Both the position numbers and the translations under genes were made by a program. A DNA stretch of 64,000 nucleotides from Aurifilum marmelostoma (lineage: Eukaryota > Ascomycota > Sordariomycetes > Diaporthales > Cryphonectriaceae). Under the pieces are notes generated by a model. That model worked only from the letters and a program-made list of their open reading frames with translations. It made no database searches and was not told where the DNA came from. Below, piece after piece: positions 37,288 through 48,825 of this stretch (the stretch's first letter is position 1; each line of letters opens with the position of its first letter). The stretch covers positions 62,001-126,000 of the forward strand of contig JAMXSV010000031.1 of assembly GCA_027559495.1 (NCBI GenBank). Reading direction: 5' to 3'.

Positions 37288-40200
37288 ATACTTCTTTTCT
37301 TGCACATTTTAATATTGGAATCTAAAGCCAGCACGCTCGAGACAACACAAACACACACACACACCAGAGGCATTCTAGTAAAGGGACTGGGCTCGTACTC
37401 TGGAACACCGGCTGCGCAGATTGTGGGGTGTTGTCACAGCACAGCGAAGACACAATTCTGTGTCATGATATTATGATTTATCTGCGGCATTTCGTACTCT
37501 TGAAGGAGGTTTTGGGGGTCTGAATGAAGTGGTCGCTGGGGGAGCAGCCCACTAGAGCTGGCTGCTGACGGGTAAAATCCACAGAGGGGAGAGGGGGGCA
37601 TAAGAGCCATCCAGAGCAATGAGAAATCTTTTGGTCGGCTTGGGCTCTTTTGTCCGGTACCAACTAGTCAATAGACAGCGACTAATCACCAAATCGCATA
37701 ATATCAAGCACTAATGCATCTCACACCAAAAGAACCCGGTGATTACGTGGCGGGCGGCGCGCGGGCGTATGGGAATAGTGCTATTTATTCAGCCTGGCAA
37801 CAAGACCGCTGGCTGTTGGCGAGAGAAAAGGGAAAATAGGGGCCGCAGAGAGAGGGTGGTGGGGTCATCTCATTAATTCAATCAGCTGTTATTAATACGG
37901 CCGGGCTAGTCACCACTTTGTGCGAGGGTACGGCTGTAACGACGGATTTTGCCTCCGCGATTAGTGAGTGACACATCAAAACCCGTGACAGGAAAAAGGA
38001 GGGAAAAGAAGGAGGGGGGGGGGAGGGGGGGGAAGAAGAAGAAAAAGTACAAACACCCGGAGGTCAGTGAGTGATATTCTGGACAGGGAGTTATTTGCTG
38101 GTGTGAAGGAGACCACGCTTTGATGTGCCCGTTTTTGCTGGGGCCGGAGGTAGTCGGTCGAAGTGGGCAACATCTCTGGAAAAGATACAAAACAAGGAAT
38201 GAACAAGCATGTGGAGAGTTTTTATCCGTGATTGCATCCCGTGTCCCAAACCTTTCTCTCCGCAAGAACATGCACAATGGAGTGCTTGGTCTGGATGCAC
38301 GATGTGACAAGATAGCCGGCACAAGGAAGTAGTGAAAATAGAAACTCGAAAGCCCACGCAGCAGCAGCAACATCCGCTAGGCAGGCAAAAGGCGGAAACA
38401 TATGCGCAGAAGGAACAACAAAAAAAGGCCAAGAGGAAGCCTAGTGCCCCCATCCACGGATTACATACCCAGTAGGTTATAGGATCGGGTTCCCAGCAGA
38501 AGCCCAGAAAGAGAGAGCAACCGACCGAGTAGGTGGGTGGGCGCGGGTTAGCGGCCGGGCCAGGCTATGTATTCCCATGCTAGACCCGGAATATCCAGCG
38601 AGTCGGCAAGCAGCGCCGACAACCTAACGAGAATGGAGGGGAGGGGAGGAGATAGAAGAAGAAGATAGGAAAGGTCAAGCAAGCCCAGTGAAGAATACAT
38701 GGGGGAAGGACTGGCGGTTCAACAGGTAAGAAAAGGCAGAAATTCAACCATATTGCTACTATAAAATAAAGCATAACATACACAACCTGACCTGGCTCTT
38801 TTCAGCGCAGATCTTGATTCCCAGTCCAGTCCACCATCGGCTGACCCGAAGAGTCAGAAACACGATAATGTTGCTGACTAGTCCTAGACTGGATGCAGCT
38901 AATAATCTTGGATACGCTTTCACGATTACCCGATCAGGAACACAGCAGAGCAACGCAGTAATGACCGCCTGGCAGATGTCGATGTCGTTTCCTCTGTCGT
39001 GGCAAGGGGACAAGTATATATATCTCGCTATCACGTATTATGTGCAGGCGTTTTTTCCCTCCCCCTTCTTTTTCTATATATACCATATGTATGTCTGACC
39101 ATACCTCGGCTCCTTTTCACTGTAGCACTCCTTCCAAGGCCTCTGAATTGCTTAGTATTTTGTCTTTATACGGCTCAGCTCCTCCTGCACATAGGTACAC
39201 AGTACTTTTACATAGTGGGTGTCATTGTTTGCTGCAGACCCACTCCTTCCTGATCCACATTATGGAGGCTGGTGGGCTGCTATCTAATACAGGCGCTCCT
39301 AACTGCTTTGCATAATGTCCCGCATGAAATAATAACCTTCCAAACCATCTGCATTACCAGATGATCGACCAACGATAAAGGGAAATGGTGCCATCGGGCC
39401 CATTCATGTTTCTGTTGTTTTCCCCAAGTGGATTGTCAGAGTGCGGATCCTCTGGAAACACTCAGACAGTCCCTATTGTAGACAGACCATTATCCTAATG
39501 TGTCTCTGGTCTCAAGGGATTGCAAGTTGACTCGCCAGTCCCCAAAACACAAAAGCAACAGCAGTCTTCCATGTCACCTGTTTGGAATCTGGATCCAAGT
39601 CTCATCCTGCCGAGAAGGACTGCTAAAGTGACTTTTTTTTTTTTTTTTAGACTAGGGTCCCACCAAAAAGTCAATAGCGGCCAGTCCTGGAGGAGGACCA
39701 CACAGCTATAGTATGACCTCAGACAGGGGGCCCACGCAGCCACGGTGACAATCGAAGCGACCCCCCTTCTTTCCCCCAAGACAATCTGACGAAGTTACAA
39801 GTTGCTACTTGAGTGGAATCAAGCCTGAAGTATCCATGAACAATTCTCAATGTAAAACATGGAGAAGCGACTGATCAAACTTCTTTTTTGGTCTCTTGCG
39901 AAGGTTCAAGCAGTGTTCAGTATGCTGCTCATGGCTAGGGTGGTAATTGTGCTGACCCTGAGCCTTTGAAGTGGAGGTAGTCACACCTAATGCCTGGACG
40001 AAGTGTGATTCACAATAATGCAGATCTGGTCAGAGAAGGGCATAAATCCATTGTTGCGAGTGCATGCAGAAATCGCATACCTCATAAGGACTAGTCTGCA
40101 ACACCTCACTGTTTATGATCTGTGCAGGCACCGGGCCCACCACAGGCTAAATCTCATCTTTGGTGCTAAACAATGACTAGACTATTGAAGCGATCCCTCT

Positions 40201-43200
40201 GTGGTTCACGCATGTACATCTTTGTATCTGCAAGGGGAGCGCAAATGCAACCCTTGGTTATCCTCCTCCACCAAGTCCTTGTTTGCGGATGCCCACACCC
40301 AGATCAAGTACTGTGTGAACAATTTTAGAATTTACTGCAGAATAAAGTCTCCACTTAAACTACCTTTTCTTTAGATCTGTGGCCAACCTCATCATTGCCC
40401 AGGTGATAGTAAAACCTAAGTCCTATACTCAACACTCTCTGCAGCCCCTGAACAGCAAGCTTCATTAGAGAGCTGGGTCTACCAGCCGCCGGAAGCTGAG
40501 GAAATTTTTAAATCCAAGCAGGTTTCAACTCCAGCTTGGGTGTCGGGATGCACTGAGGAGGGCGCAAGCACCACCCAAGCAACCCCCATCTCGGCAAGTG
40601 CGGAGGTTGCCCCAGCCAACACATGCAGTATGGCACACAAGTGCATCAGACCATTCCCCTCCAACCATTATTTTCACAAGAGATAGGGCTAGCCTCAGGT
40701 GTTGGATACATATGACAGTATTCCCATATCAGCTCAATGACAGAGGAGGACATATGTGCAGCAAATGACATGCAGCGCCTCTTATCATTTGGCAGTAGTG
40801 AGCTGTCACTGTAGAAGACCAAAGGTGGTAAAGTAGTACAGTACAAAATGTCCATCAGCGTGCTGACAGTACTGGGTGGCTTGATTGGTTCTGACCCCCA
40901 ATAGTACATGCTGTAAATACCCTGGTACATTCCACTACTTTCTGATGTGCTACACAGACCATTTGTTTCTGACATATATATATTATACTACTACTACTAC
41001 CACTACTAATATATATATATATATATATATGCACGATGCAATGTAGCATAGTACCTAGGGTTCCACAAGCTAATACGCAATCTTCACTGCCCAACATTCT
41101 CTGGTCGTCTTCTGCCATCTCATAAAAGCTGCTCCCATCTCTAGCTTGAGATGTAGCAGAGGCCCTTGTATCAACCAACACGTTGCTTATGACTACTTCT
41201 CAGCTGGCTCCAAAAACCATGAGTGGTGAGCCGGGCCGTCCACCCTTCCCTCAGACTCGCTGCAGTGGAGCTCTAAGTATAGGTGGAGGGCACTTACTGT
41301 ACCGTCGCAAAAGTGGGGTTGCCCTACTGCATGTGTTTCTCTTGTGGTAGTAGGGGCAGTGAGAACCAGGGAGTGCAGACGCAAGAACCTCTTTTGGGGC
41401 TCATGCTGAGTAGCCTTGCGAGGGAGTGGGGAATCTTTCTACAAATGGTACATACAATCATGACTACCACCCTGCCCTAGAGGATTTTGTCTGCAGCCTG
41501 CCCAGCCCTCACAAAGCAGGGCTGCCTACTCACGTAGTGCCTACCTAGTAGTGCCTCTTGCTTTCATCCAGATCCAAGACCCACAAATGCCCAAGGCGCC
41601 TACATGGCTTAGTATCATTAGGCCCTCTCTAGAACTCCGTGCCCAAGCCCCGAGATTAGACATATTACTATGTACCTAAGTATGTACACAGGAAGGGCTC
41701 CATAGAAGAATACTTACTTTTACCTAGTCTGCTGCTGCCACCCTTCGTTCCCTCGAAATAAATAATGATCCGCCTTGTCTCTTAGTCCAGCACAGGCCCC
41801 CACGTTGTTTGTGGGAAAATACGCCTCCTCCCCCCCTCCTCGTCCCCGTCGCCACGAGCCAACAGCAAACGTGTCCGTTCGAATGCAACATCTGGGATGC
41901 AGCTTACGGCATAGAGATAAACTACTGGGCTGCTAAAAGCCCTTGATCGCTACGTTTGCCCGGAAATACGGCTACAGCCCCATAATACTACCTTACTCAC
42001 CTGCACCTGCAGGTCTTTTTGCCCAGCCAGATCACTCCTGGTAGCGCCGACCTCGATCTCGAACTCGCTTGACTGTCCGGCCCTGCGAAATCTACTGATC
42101 AGAAATCGAGAAAAAGAAGAGAAAGAAGCAGAGACCTTGTGTGGCCTGACTCGTGTGTGCGCGCCGCTCGAGGCATCATCTCCCAACTAGGTCGCTATTG
42201 CCATCGAGGCCCCGAAGCAGACTTTTGCCCTAGTGCGTACATACTTTCATGTCCCGAGTATAGGCCCTTGGCCCGCCCCTATAGTATGCGAGCACCATGC
42301 CAGGTCACCTCTACGCATGTTATTGCCTTTTAGTATTATTACTACCTTTTTTTCGTACCCATCCTTGCCTTCCCGACAACTACCACCCCCCCCCCACCCA
42401 CCTTCCTCAATCAAAACTCCGCCTTCTTTCCTCTATACAATCCCGACAAACCGCCCTTCAACCAGTTCACAATCTACTGTTACTTTTTGACGTACTGAGC
42501 ACTCTCTCGTCGCAGGCACGATAGCTCATGACCCTGTGTGTGCTGAGCCTGCGAAATCCGCTGACGACAAGACACACACTACCTTACAACAGACCTGACA
42601 AAAGGAAAGGCCGACCCGCAGGGCCATACCTAGGTAGACGAAGCAAACAATCCCTTCAAACGGTGCGACCGCCGCACATCTGCGAAGCCGAACAAGAAGA
42701 TTTTTTTTTTTTTTTTTTCCTTCCTACATGAATGAGTACATGCTCGTCCACATGTCCAGACCAGACTAGGTAAGTAAGAAAATGCAAGCCGCCCCACAGC
42801 CCTCCCTAATCTGAGCCTCGAGCCAACTCCCACCGGACATTTCTATTACCAGCGAAATTTACACGGCGCGCGCGCGCTGTGCCTATTTTCCTTTTTTTTT
42901 CCCTGTTCAATGCACCACTACTTGGCTCGTCGCGCCCGGCAGCAACCGAGGTCGTCTTGGTGTATTTCCGCCTGGTTATTTGGTGTGGCTTTACATTTAT
43001 TATTAGCATCCCTCCATCCACCTTTCTTTCTTCATACGGAGCGACCACCTCCCTAGTTTCCTCTCCTGATCTCTCGCTCACTCGCTCGATTCATTTCACC
43101 TTTGACTCTTCATTTTCTTCTTCTTGGTTTTGTTTTCCCTTTTCGAGACTTGTCCGAAAGAGCAAAAAAAATCTTTGTCTCCCTCACCATCGTGATTTCT

Positions 43201-43642
43201 ACCCAATCAGCCCCCCCCTCTCAATCCGATCCTCCTTCTATACCTCTCCTCCTTCTGTTTCTTTCTCTCCCAGTCGCATCAATCGTTCAATTTCCCATTG
43301 CGCCAGCACTTCATCGGCTCTCAGTTCCCAACGGCTTTGTGCTCCACACTCGTAATTCACGTCATCTTCACATTGTCCGACTAGAGTCGGCGCAAGTTAG
43401 CACTGACTTTCTCATCCTATCCGATCCAACCCCCTGTCTCATCGCAAACCCGCACTATTCCTCTTGGTTCACTACCTAGGACCCCCCGCTAACACAGGCT
43501 GGGCGCAAAAGCCTCTGGTTGATACATACAAACATACGTACATACACACGCCGACACACTTTTTCTCCCCCCCCCCCTCTTGCTCGGTTGAGCAGCTACT
43601 TGCCGGCTTTATCTCTGCGCTTTTACTTGACGAGCAGCTCGC
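37288..43642. other. 6.3 kb stretch without a recognised gene
   Basis: This runs from the end of chs7 to the start of the DUF3716 gene. It contains G- and A-rich runs near 38010-38045, T-runs near 39632 and 42702, an (AT)n tract at about 41011-41030, TAC/GTA words at 40830-41060 and a (CG)n run near 42868. Frames such as 40646-40975 (-) and 42879-43355 (+) lack domains or coding bias. The last kilobase is pyrimidine-rich and probably the leader of the next gene. The middle, about 38.7-41.7 kb, is less GC-rich and could be old decayed sequence, but I cannot identify it. Confidence 0.6.
41011..41030. repeat. (AT)n dinucleotide tract
   Basis: An uninterrupted AT alternation, preceded by TAC/CTA words, in intergenic DNA. 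Confidence 0.8.
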
Positions 43643-46449
43643 ATGTCGACACCCATGCAAAACGGTGGCGGCCCTAGGTCGCCGCCTACTGTGTCGTCCC
43701 TTCCTCATCACACTCGAGGGTTATCTAGTGCCGCGCCGCCGCCGCCGCCACCACCAGCAGCGCCAGCAGCAGCAGCAGCACCACCACCACCACCACCACC
43801 AACAGTACCAATGCAATCAGCAGCAACTGCCAATGAACGCAACACCGCACAACAGGCTCCTGCAGGCAGAACCGATTATTCCCCGGCCGAATGGGTCAGA
43901 ATCGAGGCCGATTACTGGAGAGATGCACGGGCAGCACGGTCCCTGGAAGACCAGTCCATGGACGAGAAGTACCAGATGAAGACGGCAGAGCTCAAGGCGA
44001 GGCATGCCGAGCTCCTGGGGGAACGCGCCCGCCTGAACGAGAGGCTCCACGCTCTCAAGAGGGAGTGCGACAAGGTGGACGAGGACCTGACGCGGATGGA
44101 CGTGCAGTTCGAGGAGGCCAAAGAGATTGTTAATAGGCGGAGGATCGATCAGGACGGGAACGCCAAAAGGTTTTTCAAAGCCCACTATGAGATGGCAGTA
44201 AATTTAGCCTCCGCCCGCGAGGGAAGTGAGCCTGGTTCCGCGACCCAAGTATCGCACTCTCGGGCCAACGACGACCGGACCCAGCAGACGTCCTCGCGAA
44301 CGCCTGTTCAGCCCAATGATACAAGAGACAGGGACGTGACAGCATCCGGTGAGACAAGTCCGATCCGCAATGGTCTTGCAGCCAGGCATGCCTACGCCCG
44401 GACGCCCACAGAAGACGACTCCCTGCTGCCACAGACACCAGACGACATGACGGGCCCGACAGGCGTGGAAGTCTGGGACAACGACGGCAATTTTGTCGAC
44501 CACGTCAAGCGGATCAAGCTGAGCAACAAGTTCGTCCGTCACGTCCTTCAGCTTCCCGTCAAACGGAAGGTGATCGTCCGCCCCGGCCGCAAGTTCAACA
44601 TGGAGACGATGCAGAGCATCTACGAGCCCAGCGACAACAAGGGGGCCAAGTGGCTGAGCTGCATGATCCAGGCCACAGGCGAGGAGCAGAAAGTGCAGTG
44701 CACATCCTGTAGCAACCGTGCGGGGACTTGGCTCGGATGCATGATCCTCGGCGGTGCCGACTTCCCTCGCTGCGCCAATTGCGAGTGGAACCGGCAAGGC
44801 TGTGTCGGCTCTTCTTACCATGCAGAGCACAATATACAGGCTGGATTGGCCCCTGCTGGCGGGCTCGCGCCTGCGAATGGCGCCCAGACGAGAGGCCTAG
44901 CTCCCTCCAGTGCCTCTCCCAAGCGCACCTCGCTGCCCAACAACAAGAAAACCGCAAGGAGGCCCCTGCCTCCGCTGGCCATGGCGGAGAACAGGGGCCC
45001 ATTGGGTTACGGGGGGGGACGAGTTCGGCGGCTTTGAGGAGGAGGTCGGCCCGGATATCACCGCAGCGCGCTTGCACCTTCGCCATAATGGCAGTGTCTT
45101 CACGGAGCCTGAGATTATGCGCGGGGTGCCTGTCGAAAAGATCAGCTCCCGTCATCCATACTGGGAGCCGAGGTGGGAAGAGCCCATCATCCAGCTCCGG
45201 GCCAGGTACGACGAGTGGCAGGCCAAGCTGGAGGATTGTCTTGCGACAGGGAAGAATCGCTTCTTGGCTGGACGCCAGGTCAACCGGGGCAAGGCGATCA
45301 TGGAATTCCTCCAGCACGGTGAGGTCCACCCCTTCCAGCTGGTCGCCAAGAGGTTCATCACGAGGAACCTCGTGAACTACGACACCATATTCCGGCTTGC
45401 CCAGGTGATGGAGGAGCTTCCCAGGCTGGGTATCGACGTCAAGCCCGTCGAATGGGTCCGCGAGCGCATGCACGAGATATACCTAGAGCAGGGCGAGGCC
45501 TTCAGCCTGTCCAAGACCGTTCACGAGCTCTACCATGATGTGAAGATCCGGGCCCTCCGCTCCAGGGCCGGTGTTGGAAATATCGGCAGACCGTCTGGCA
45601 TCAAGAAAGGCATGTCGTCCAAGCCCGGTGGCCCACGGCGCAGAGACAACAGCGACACGCCACAGAAGCGCAGACGCGGATCTCTCGACAACCCCCGGAA
45701 TGCCGATGTGCCATTCCACCCGGACAGCACACCCGGCACGCCCTCCTCACACGACACGAAGAAGCAACGCCTAGACATGGGCAAATTTCCCCCGCCAAAC
45801 CGCGAGGAGATGAGCGAGACCGCGTCACCCGACCTCGGAAGCGTCCCCGCGCCGCAGAAGGGCGACGAGTTCGAATATGACGGTTATACCTCGAGTGATT
45901 CGGTCAGCCACAGCAGGATGACGACCACAGACTGGCGCGTGCTCCAGATACGGGCGCCCGAGTACACCACCAGCCTGAACTACGCCCAGTACCTACACTG
46001 GGTCGTCGACGGCAACAACACTTTCTTCGAGCACCAGGTCCTCCTAGGCGTCAACCCGTCCAGCTGGGGGGTGTACCAGGACCCATTTGACTTCCACGTG
46101 CGTCTGGCCGAGCTCGACAAGATCGAATACACAAAGGATGAGGATTGCGGAAAGATTGTGATCCACACAACCCCGCCGTCCCGATACCGAAACAAGCGCA
46201 AGCTTCTCGTGCAGTTCAAGAGGGGTCGCACTCAGGAGCGATTCCTGCACTTTGTAAAGCACAAGCTCAAGGGCCTGCGGCCGTTCGAGCTGCAGGAAAC
46301 TTCCAGGTTCGTAATGATCCCTGTGTGGTGGAAGATGAGAACGTGCGCTTGTCGGGATATTTTGTGACGCTAACTTCGTGCTCTGCAGGGAGCTCATCGA
46401 GGCGGAGTGGGACAGCATGGACTCTCAGGTCCTGCCCGTGGAGGATTAG
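43643..46449 (+). pseudogene. DUF3716 zinc-ribbon-like protein, interrupted by a G8 frameshift
   Basis: Two overlapping frames form one gene. Frame 2 runs from ATG 43643 to a stop at 45037; frame 3 takes over at the G8 run 45011-45018 and continues to 46306. An intron (46307-46388, GTTCGT..CAG) then joins a short last exon, 46389-46449. If the G-run were one base shorter the protein would be 907 residues. The N-terminus is Pro/Ala-rich with poly-Pro, followed by a coiled coil (about residues 105-175, ELKARHAELLGERARLNERL). A Cys-rich segment with CTSC, CMIL and CANCEWNRQGC (about 353-390) fits DUF3716, a Pezizomycotina family of unknown function with a small metal-binding-like module. After the shift there is an acidic segment, a helical domain, a basic Ser/Pro-rich linker and a C-terminal domain with LNYAQYLHWVVDG. 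The break could be sequencing error or a real mutation; no splice pair near 45,010 bridges the frames convincingly. Confidence 0.7.
45011..45018 (+). other. G8 homopolymer at frame switch
   Basis: In frame 2 the code runs out 19 bases past the run (TGA at 45035-45037). In frame 3 it continues with GDEFGGFEEE for more than 400 codons. One G fewer restores continuity. Confidence 0.85.
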
Positions 46450-47366
46450 GCAAGAGAGAAAGAATATCCTTACATGTGGCTCTCTCTCTCTTGACATACA
46501 GCGGTGCTGAAGTGGGAATTTGCTGTGTGCCTGATATCATTTTTTCTAAACCCACACACTCAGAAACACATCGACCTTGGCGATGAGTTGTGCACTGCAC
46601 CTCATCGATTCACAGCGTCTTGCTCAATAAGAAAGGAGATCACTATATAATGGCATGAAAGGCTGGAGGCGCACGGGAAAACTGTAAGGAGGACATGGCA
46701 AGGCATCAAAGGACAGCGACAAGGCGTTTGGGAGATTGATGAATCTGGTTTCCTCCCGCTCATTTGCTTGAGGTCTGCCATCCGTGTGAATGGCCGTGCA
46801 TTGAGATTCTCCAAAGTTTTATTTTTCTAGGAGGATATCTCCTATTTCAGTGGTATTTTTTGCGGTGGAGGAAAATATCGAAGAAGGAAAAGGGGTTTTA
46901 CGAAGGGCTTTCAAGTCGCAGGGTACTTTGAACATTACTTTCGGGGTCTCAAGGAAAGGCTCACAACTTCTACAGTGGATTACCCATATATCCACAGCAA
47001 CTGGAGTTTGCGTTGATGTTCACAATCCAGTATGGTGCAAGTAGCACTCGACTGATAGAAGCAACATTGATGATTTTCTTCTACACCAACTATGGTGACG
47101 CTCACATACTTCTCGCCGTTATCGCTATTGACACAGTTTCATCTTGAGCTTTAATGTAATGAGTAGGTGCCATTCCATCGTTGCCATCTAGCGGAGAACT
47201 TCATGATGGCGGTTTCTCTGCCTTTCACCAACAGCCCTTGGCATCCCCCCCTCCCTCACACTTTACTCTTCTCACAAGTTTACTTTCTTTATCCTCCATC
47301 TCCCCATCACGGTTCAGCTCAGTCACCTGCTGCTATCACATGGATCTCGCCCGTCTCAACACGCCT
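46450..47366. other. Intergenic, nothing recognised
   Basis: This is the 3' flank of the DUF3716 gene and the 3' flank of the small minus-strand candidate. No frame of substance was seen. Confidence 0.6.
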
Positions 47367-47738
47367 CTAGAGACGCATTTTCTCAATCTCGTTAGCACAG
47401 TTCGCTATTTGACCCTTATATCTGGAGAAGGAGGTTAAAAAAAGAGGGCCGGGTTTTTCCCTCACCACAGACACGATTGAGACGTTCCTGAGCGCCAGAC
47501 CTGGTCTGCCTGAAAGCGCCCTAGACAGGAGGAGCTCGTCACTATGAGGGGACTCGCGGGGCGGGGCTGACGCCATGTGCCATCTGAGAGTGTGATTATC
47601 GTGTAGGGGTAGGAGGACGCCTTGCCGGGCGGGCCTGGCGCGGCGGGTCTTGTAGAGGCGGGCTATAAACCAGAGGCCGGACACGCATGCTATGAAGACG
47701 GAGACGAGGGCTATAACGGCGTTTGTGTTTAGAGGCAT
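47367..47738 (-). CDS. Possible small single-pass membrane protein
   Basis: A 123-residue frame starts MPLNTNAVIALVSVFIACVSG, a short polar N-terminus and one strong hydrophobic helix (about residues 7-28). A basic stretch (RLYKTRRARPAR) follows, so an N-out/C-in single-pass topology is likely. The rest is Ser/Pro/Arg-rich. This start resembles small fungus-specific membrane proteins, but I recognise no named family. A GTGAGG at the codon after SIVSV could be an intron donor, which would change the C-terminus. The frame is also open upstream to an ATG at 47871, but a TATATA element at 47825-47832 lies there and suggests that part is promoter. The gene is supported only by composition. Confidence 0.45.
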   Translation of the reverse strand: MPLNTNAVIALVSVFIACVSGLWFIARLYKTRRARPARQGVLLPLHDNHTLRWHMASAPPRESPHSDELLLSRALSGRPGLALRNVSIVSVVREKPGPLFLTSFSRYKGQIANCANEIEKMRL

Positions 47739-48825
47739 GGTGAGTTTGGTGGTATATGTCTCTTCGTCCTTTAGTTTGTTAGGTATAAGCTTGGGAAGAG
47801 GAGGACCGAGATGGACGAAGGGGTCTATATAAAGGGGGGAGTAATTAATCACAACAACATCGGGCCAGAACATGATGCATCGAAGGCGTAATTAACTACT
47901 TGACCTGCGTGGCTGATACTACTACGGCTCAGCCGCGCCAGATTTTGGACAAGACAACGGACAGTCATGGTGCAAGTCGGAAACATGCTGAGATCATGAT
48001 GTACTTAGTGTCTCTAGGTATTGTCCAATATCTGGCCTATCACGATTCTCTGTCGGAGCCAACCTGGAAGCGCCCCAGGTGCTTGCTGACCGCCAAGCTA
48101 GCGATGGCCTCTGAAATTGGACAAATGTAACCATCCCTCCACCCATCCCCCTCATCCTGGGTGATCAGCAAAAAGTGCCTCATGAACCTCGAAAAGTAGG
48201 CAACCAATCTGAGCGACTGAAATTGGACAGTGAGGTGGCCGCCCCGGTGTTTGCTAGTGTGGAGTGGCGTTGGGCAGTGCCTGTATCGCGCCCGCAAGTT
48301 TCATCACTGCAGAGCATAGTCGTACCATTGCCAATCGAGAAGGAAATGTTGCCTAGGGGCGGTGCCAGAAGCGAGTGGTTAGCCGTCTTCTTCAGATTTT
48401 GGACAACCCTTGTAAGCGTATGTCTTACTGCATGAAGCCACGCGGGCGTCATGCGCGGGGTGGGCTGCATGAGACTCTGCTTGTCTGCGAGCCTTGTCTT
48501 GTATATATAAACGGCAGCGTTTCCCTTCTCTCCCTGAGCCTGAGTAGGTAGACTTTACTCTTGATTCTCCTCTACTCGGACATGCGCGGATAAGCCCAAA
48601 ATTTGTACCCTGTTCCAGTTGGGATATATTTCATCTTTTACGTTTACTCGGAAACCTCTTCTTCTGACTTCCTTGTCGTATAAATTGTCTCTAGGCCTGA
48701 TCAACCACTGAGATATTTTAGCCTTGTTCCTCAAGGTTCTCATTTCGTCTCTCTTTACCAGTATCACGCCGGGAAGGCTCTCTGGTCGAACTCAATCTCT
48801 GCAAAGTCCTGTCCATTCCACCGAA
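47739..48825. other. Intergenic, promoter region
   Basis: This is the divergent spacer between the small membrane protein candidate and the Clr5-ankyrin gene. TATA-like elements lie at 47825-47832 and 48502-48510. No other coding signal was seen. Confidence 0.6.
48502..48510 (+). promoter_or_regulatory. Putative TATA element of the Clr5-ankyrin gene
   Basis: The sequence GTATATATAAAC lies about 320 bases upstream of the predicted ATG at 48826, within a region otherwise of mixed composition. Assignment is by sequence match and position only. Confidence 0.4.

Noticed and set aside
40646..41181. Two overlapping minus-strand frames
   Set aside because: No motif or credible splicing; one includes the (AT)n tract read as Ile-Tyr repeats.
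42879..43355. 158-codon plus-strand frame
   Set aside because: Translation of a pyrimidine-rich leader (Ser, Phe, Pro) upstream of the DUF3716 gene.
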